Shown here piece after piece: positions 19,424 to 20,385 of a stretch of 20,385 bases of DNA. The DNA lies in NCBI GenBank assembly GCA_021154985.1, contig JAJNQE010000008.1, positions 1 to 20,385 of the forward strand, read 5' to 3'. The DNA is from Hydrogenophaga sp. (GTDB lineage: Bacteria > Pseudomonadota > Gammaproteobacteria > Burkholderiales > Burkholderiaceae_C). The notes below the pieces were generated by a model. It did no database searches. It saw only the letters and a list, made by a program, of their open reading frames with translations, and was not told the DNA's origin. Made by a program: the position numbers and the translations under genes. Position 1 is the stretch's first letter, and every line of letters starts with the position of its first letter.

Positions 19424-20385
19424 CGTCGGCCCTGATTTATTCAGATTGACGCCAAGGCCACACGCGGTGTTGACCTGGTGAGTGCGTGAACAAGTGGCTT
19501 GTGGGGCATCCGAGACCAGTTCGGCGATAGGCCCACGATCTGGCACAGGCGCAAGTAAAGCCGCTGCAGGAAGGCCACCCCCTTCCTTGCAATCATCCGC
19601 AGCAGCCAGCGGATGTTGTAGCCCGCCGCGCACAGCACCGCGTGCAGCCGATCGCCCTGTTCGCCCTTGAGGTGACAGCGCTCCATGCGATGGTCGCTCT
19701 TGAGGTGGCCAATGATGGGTTCGATGGCCTGGCGTCGTTTAAGCAGCCGTCTCTCCTCTTCGCTGATCCTCTTGGCCTTGCCTCGGTGCACGATGTGCAC
19801 ATCTGGGTTGTCCGCGTCCACGCCCCGGTAGCCCAGATCCACGAAGGCCGTCGCCGGTTTGGCTGTGCTGTCCTGCATCAGGATCGTGGCCTGCTCCAGT
19901 TGCTCTGCCAAGGTGTGCCCGTCATACGGGTTGCCGTGGAAGGCCCGCGCGCCCACGATCAGGTTGCCGTGCAGCGTGCTGGCAATGCCCACCTTCACCC
20001 CGAACTCGTAAGGTGTTCTCGCCTTGCCCTTGCTGATGCAGTCCACCTCGGGCGCGTGCCAGCTGTAGAGCTTGCGCTGCCCATCGACGGCTTTGCGCTG
20101 GCCGCTCTGGGCGTTGATGCGCGCGGCCTTGTTCAAGGTCTTACCCAGCGCCTCCCGCACAGCGGCTCCAATGGCGCTGGCCTTACGCTCAATCTCACGC
20201 TGCAGGCGCCCGACGATGGTGCGCTGGCGCTTGATGGCCCGGCGCATGCGCTTGAACTGGCGGGCATGTGCGTAGCGCCCGGCCTTGCGGCCCAGCTCCT
20301 TGCCCTCCTTGGCAAAGGTCTGCTTCAGCTCGACCCCGGCGTCCTTGGCCGCCTCCACCAGCTTGGCGCGCGCGGTCTCCAGCAA
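19424..20385 (-). mobile_element. Insertion sequence of the IS5 family, truncated by the window edge
   Basis: A transposase gene runs from the right edge leftward and ends at 19441; the element's outer end probably lies in 19420-19440, where the tract GGCCCTGATTTATTCAG may include its inverted repeat. The other end is outside the window, so the repeats and target duplication cannot be confirmed. A TAG at 19419-19421 might be part of a target duplication, but this is only a possibility. Confidence 0.75.
19441..20385 (-). CDS. IS5-family transposase, partial at N-terminus
   Basis: At least 314 residues are encoded before the window ends; the start codon is off the right edge. The N-terminal part seen here is a lysine/arginine-rich coiled coil (RQFKRMRRAIKRQRTIVGRLQREIERK). 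The DDE catalytic domain follows: first Asp in SWHAPEVDCISKGKARTPYEFGVKVG, second in AFVDLGYRGVDADNPD, and the Glu in the Y/R-x-E-x-K type block RRQAIEPIIGHLKSDHRMERCHLKG. The end AVLCAAGYNIRWLLRMIARK is typical of this IS5 subgroup. The frame is uninterrupted, so the copy may be intact. It is expected to move the element by cut-and-paste or related transposition. Family is secure. Confidence 0.92.
   Translation of the reverse strand: MLETARAKLVEAAKDAGVELKQTFAKEGKELGRKAGRYAHARQFKRMRRAIKRQRTIVGRLQREIERKASAIGAAVREALGKTLNKAARINAQSGQRKAVDGQRKLYSWHAPEVDCISKGKARTPYEFGVKVGIASTLHGNLIVGARAFHGNPYDGHTLAEQLEQATILMQDSTAKPATAFVDLGYRGVDADNPDVHIVHRGKAKRISEEERRLLKRRQAIEPIIGHLKSDHRMERCHLKGEQGDRLHAVLCAAGYNIRWLLRMIARKGVAFLQRLYLRLCQIVGLSPNWSRMPHKPLVHALTRSTPRVALASI

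Overview
The window looks like chromosomal DNA of a GC-rich betaproteobacterium, most likely a Comamonadaceae member close to Hydrogenophaga. This is inferred from protein character, the FNR-type box, the PEP-CTERM gene and the dense gene packing; no database search was possible. I support 24 protein-coding genes (one partial, one of only 46 codons), one insertion sequence running off the right edge, and several regulatory sites. I see no rRNA, tRNA or CRISPR array.

Left part (1-5100): a structured inverted-repeat region (1-205) is followed by dusC (tRNA dihydrouridine synthase) and gshA (glutathione synthesis) on the plus strand, a convergent SRPBCC gene, the ribosome-assembly GTPase gene ylqF, and a flavodoxin-fold NAD(P)H oxidoreductase gene preceded by a good FNR/Anr box. 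These are mainly housekeeping genes.

Middle part (5100-10300): a run of minus-strand genes, many for envelope or periplasmic proteins. They encode an FG-GAP repeat protein, a DUF4399 lipoprotein, a DUF427 protein, a 46-residue basic protein, a DsbC/G-like thioredoxin-fold lipoprotein, an RcnB-like protein, a TerB-like protein and a DUF938 methyltransferase. A divergent SRAP (HMCES/YedK-like) gene lacks the catalytic residues of its family.

Middle-right part (10300-15070): a small membrane protein, a seven-helix membrane protein with a degenerate GGDEF domain, a DTW-domain tRNA modification enzyme, an AHSA1-type SRPBCC protein, the rRNA pseudouridine synthase RluE, pyroglutamyl peptidase and a small GIY-YIG-like protein.

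Right part (15070-20385): this is the accessory region. A less GC-rich PEP-CTERM gene has a near-consensus sigma-54 promoter and an upstream palindrome, which fits PrsK/PrsR-type control of exosortase substrates. Then come a LysR/Rid-family divergent pair, an XRE-type regulator plus AbiEii-family nucleotidyltransferase (type IV toxin-antitoxin-like) with a self-overlapping operator/promoter, a PF04020 four-helix membrane protein, and a truncated IS5-family element. The best candidates for new biology are the catalytically dead SRAP protein, the XRE-AbiEii pair with its operator, and the sigma-54 module of the PEP-CTERM gene.
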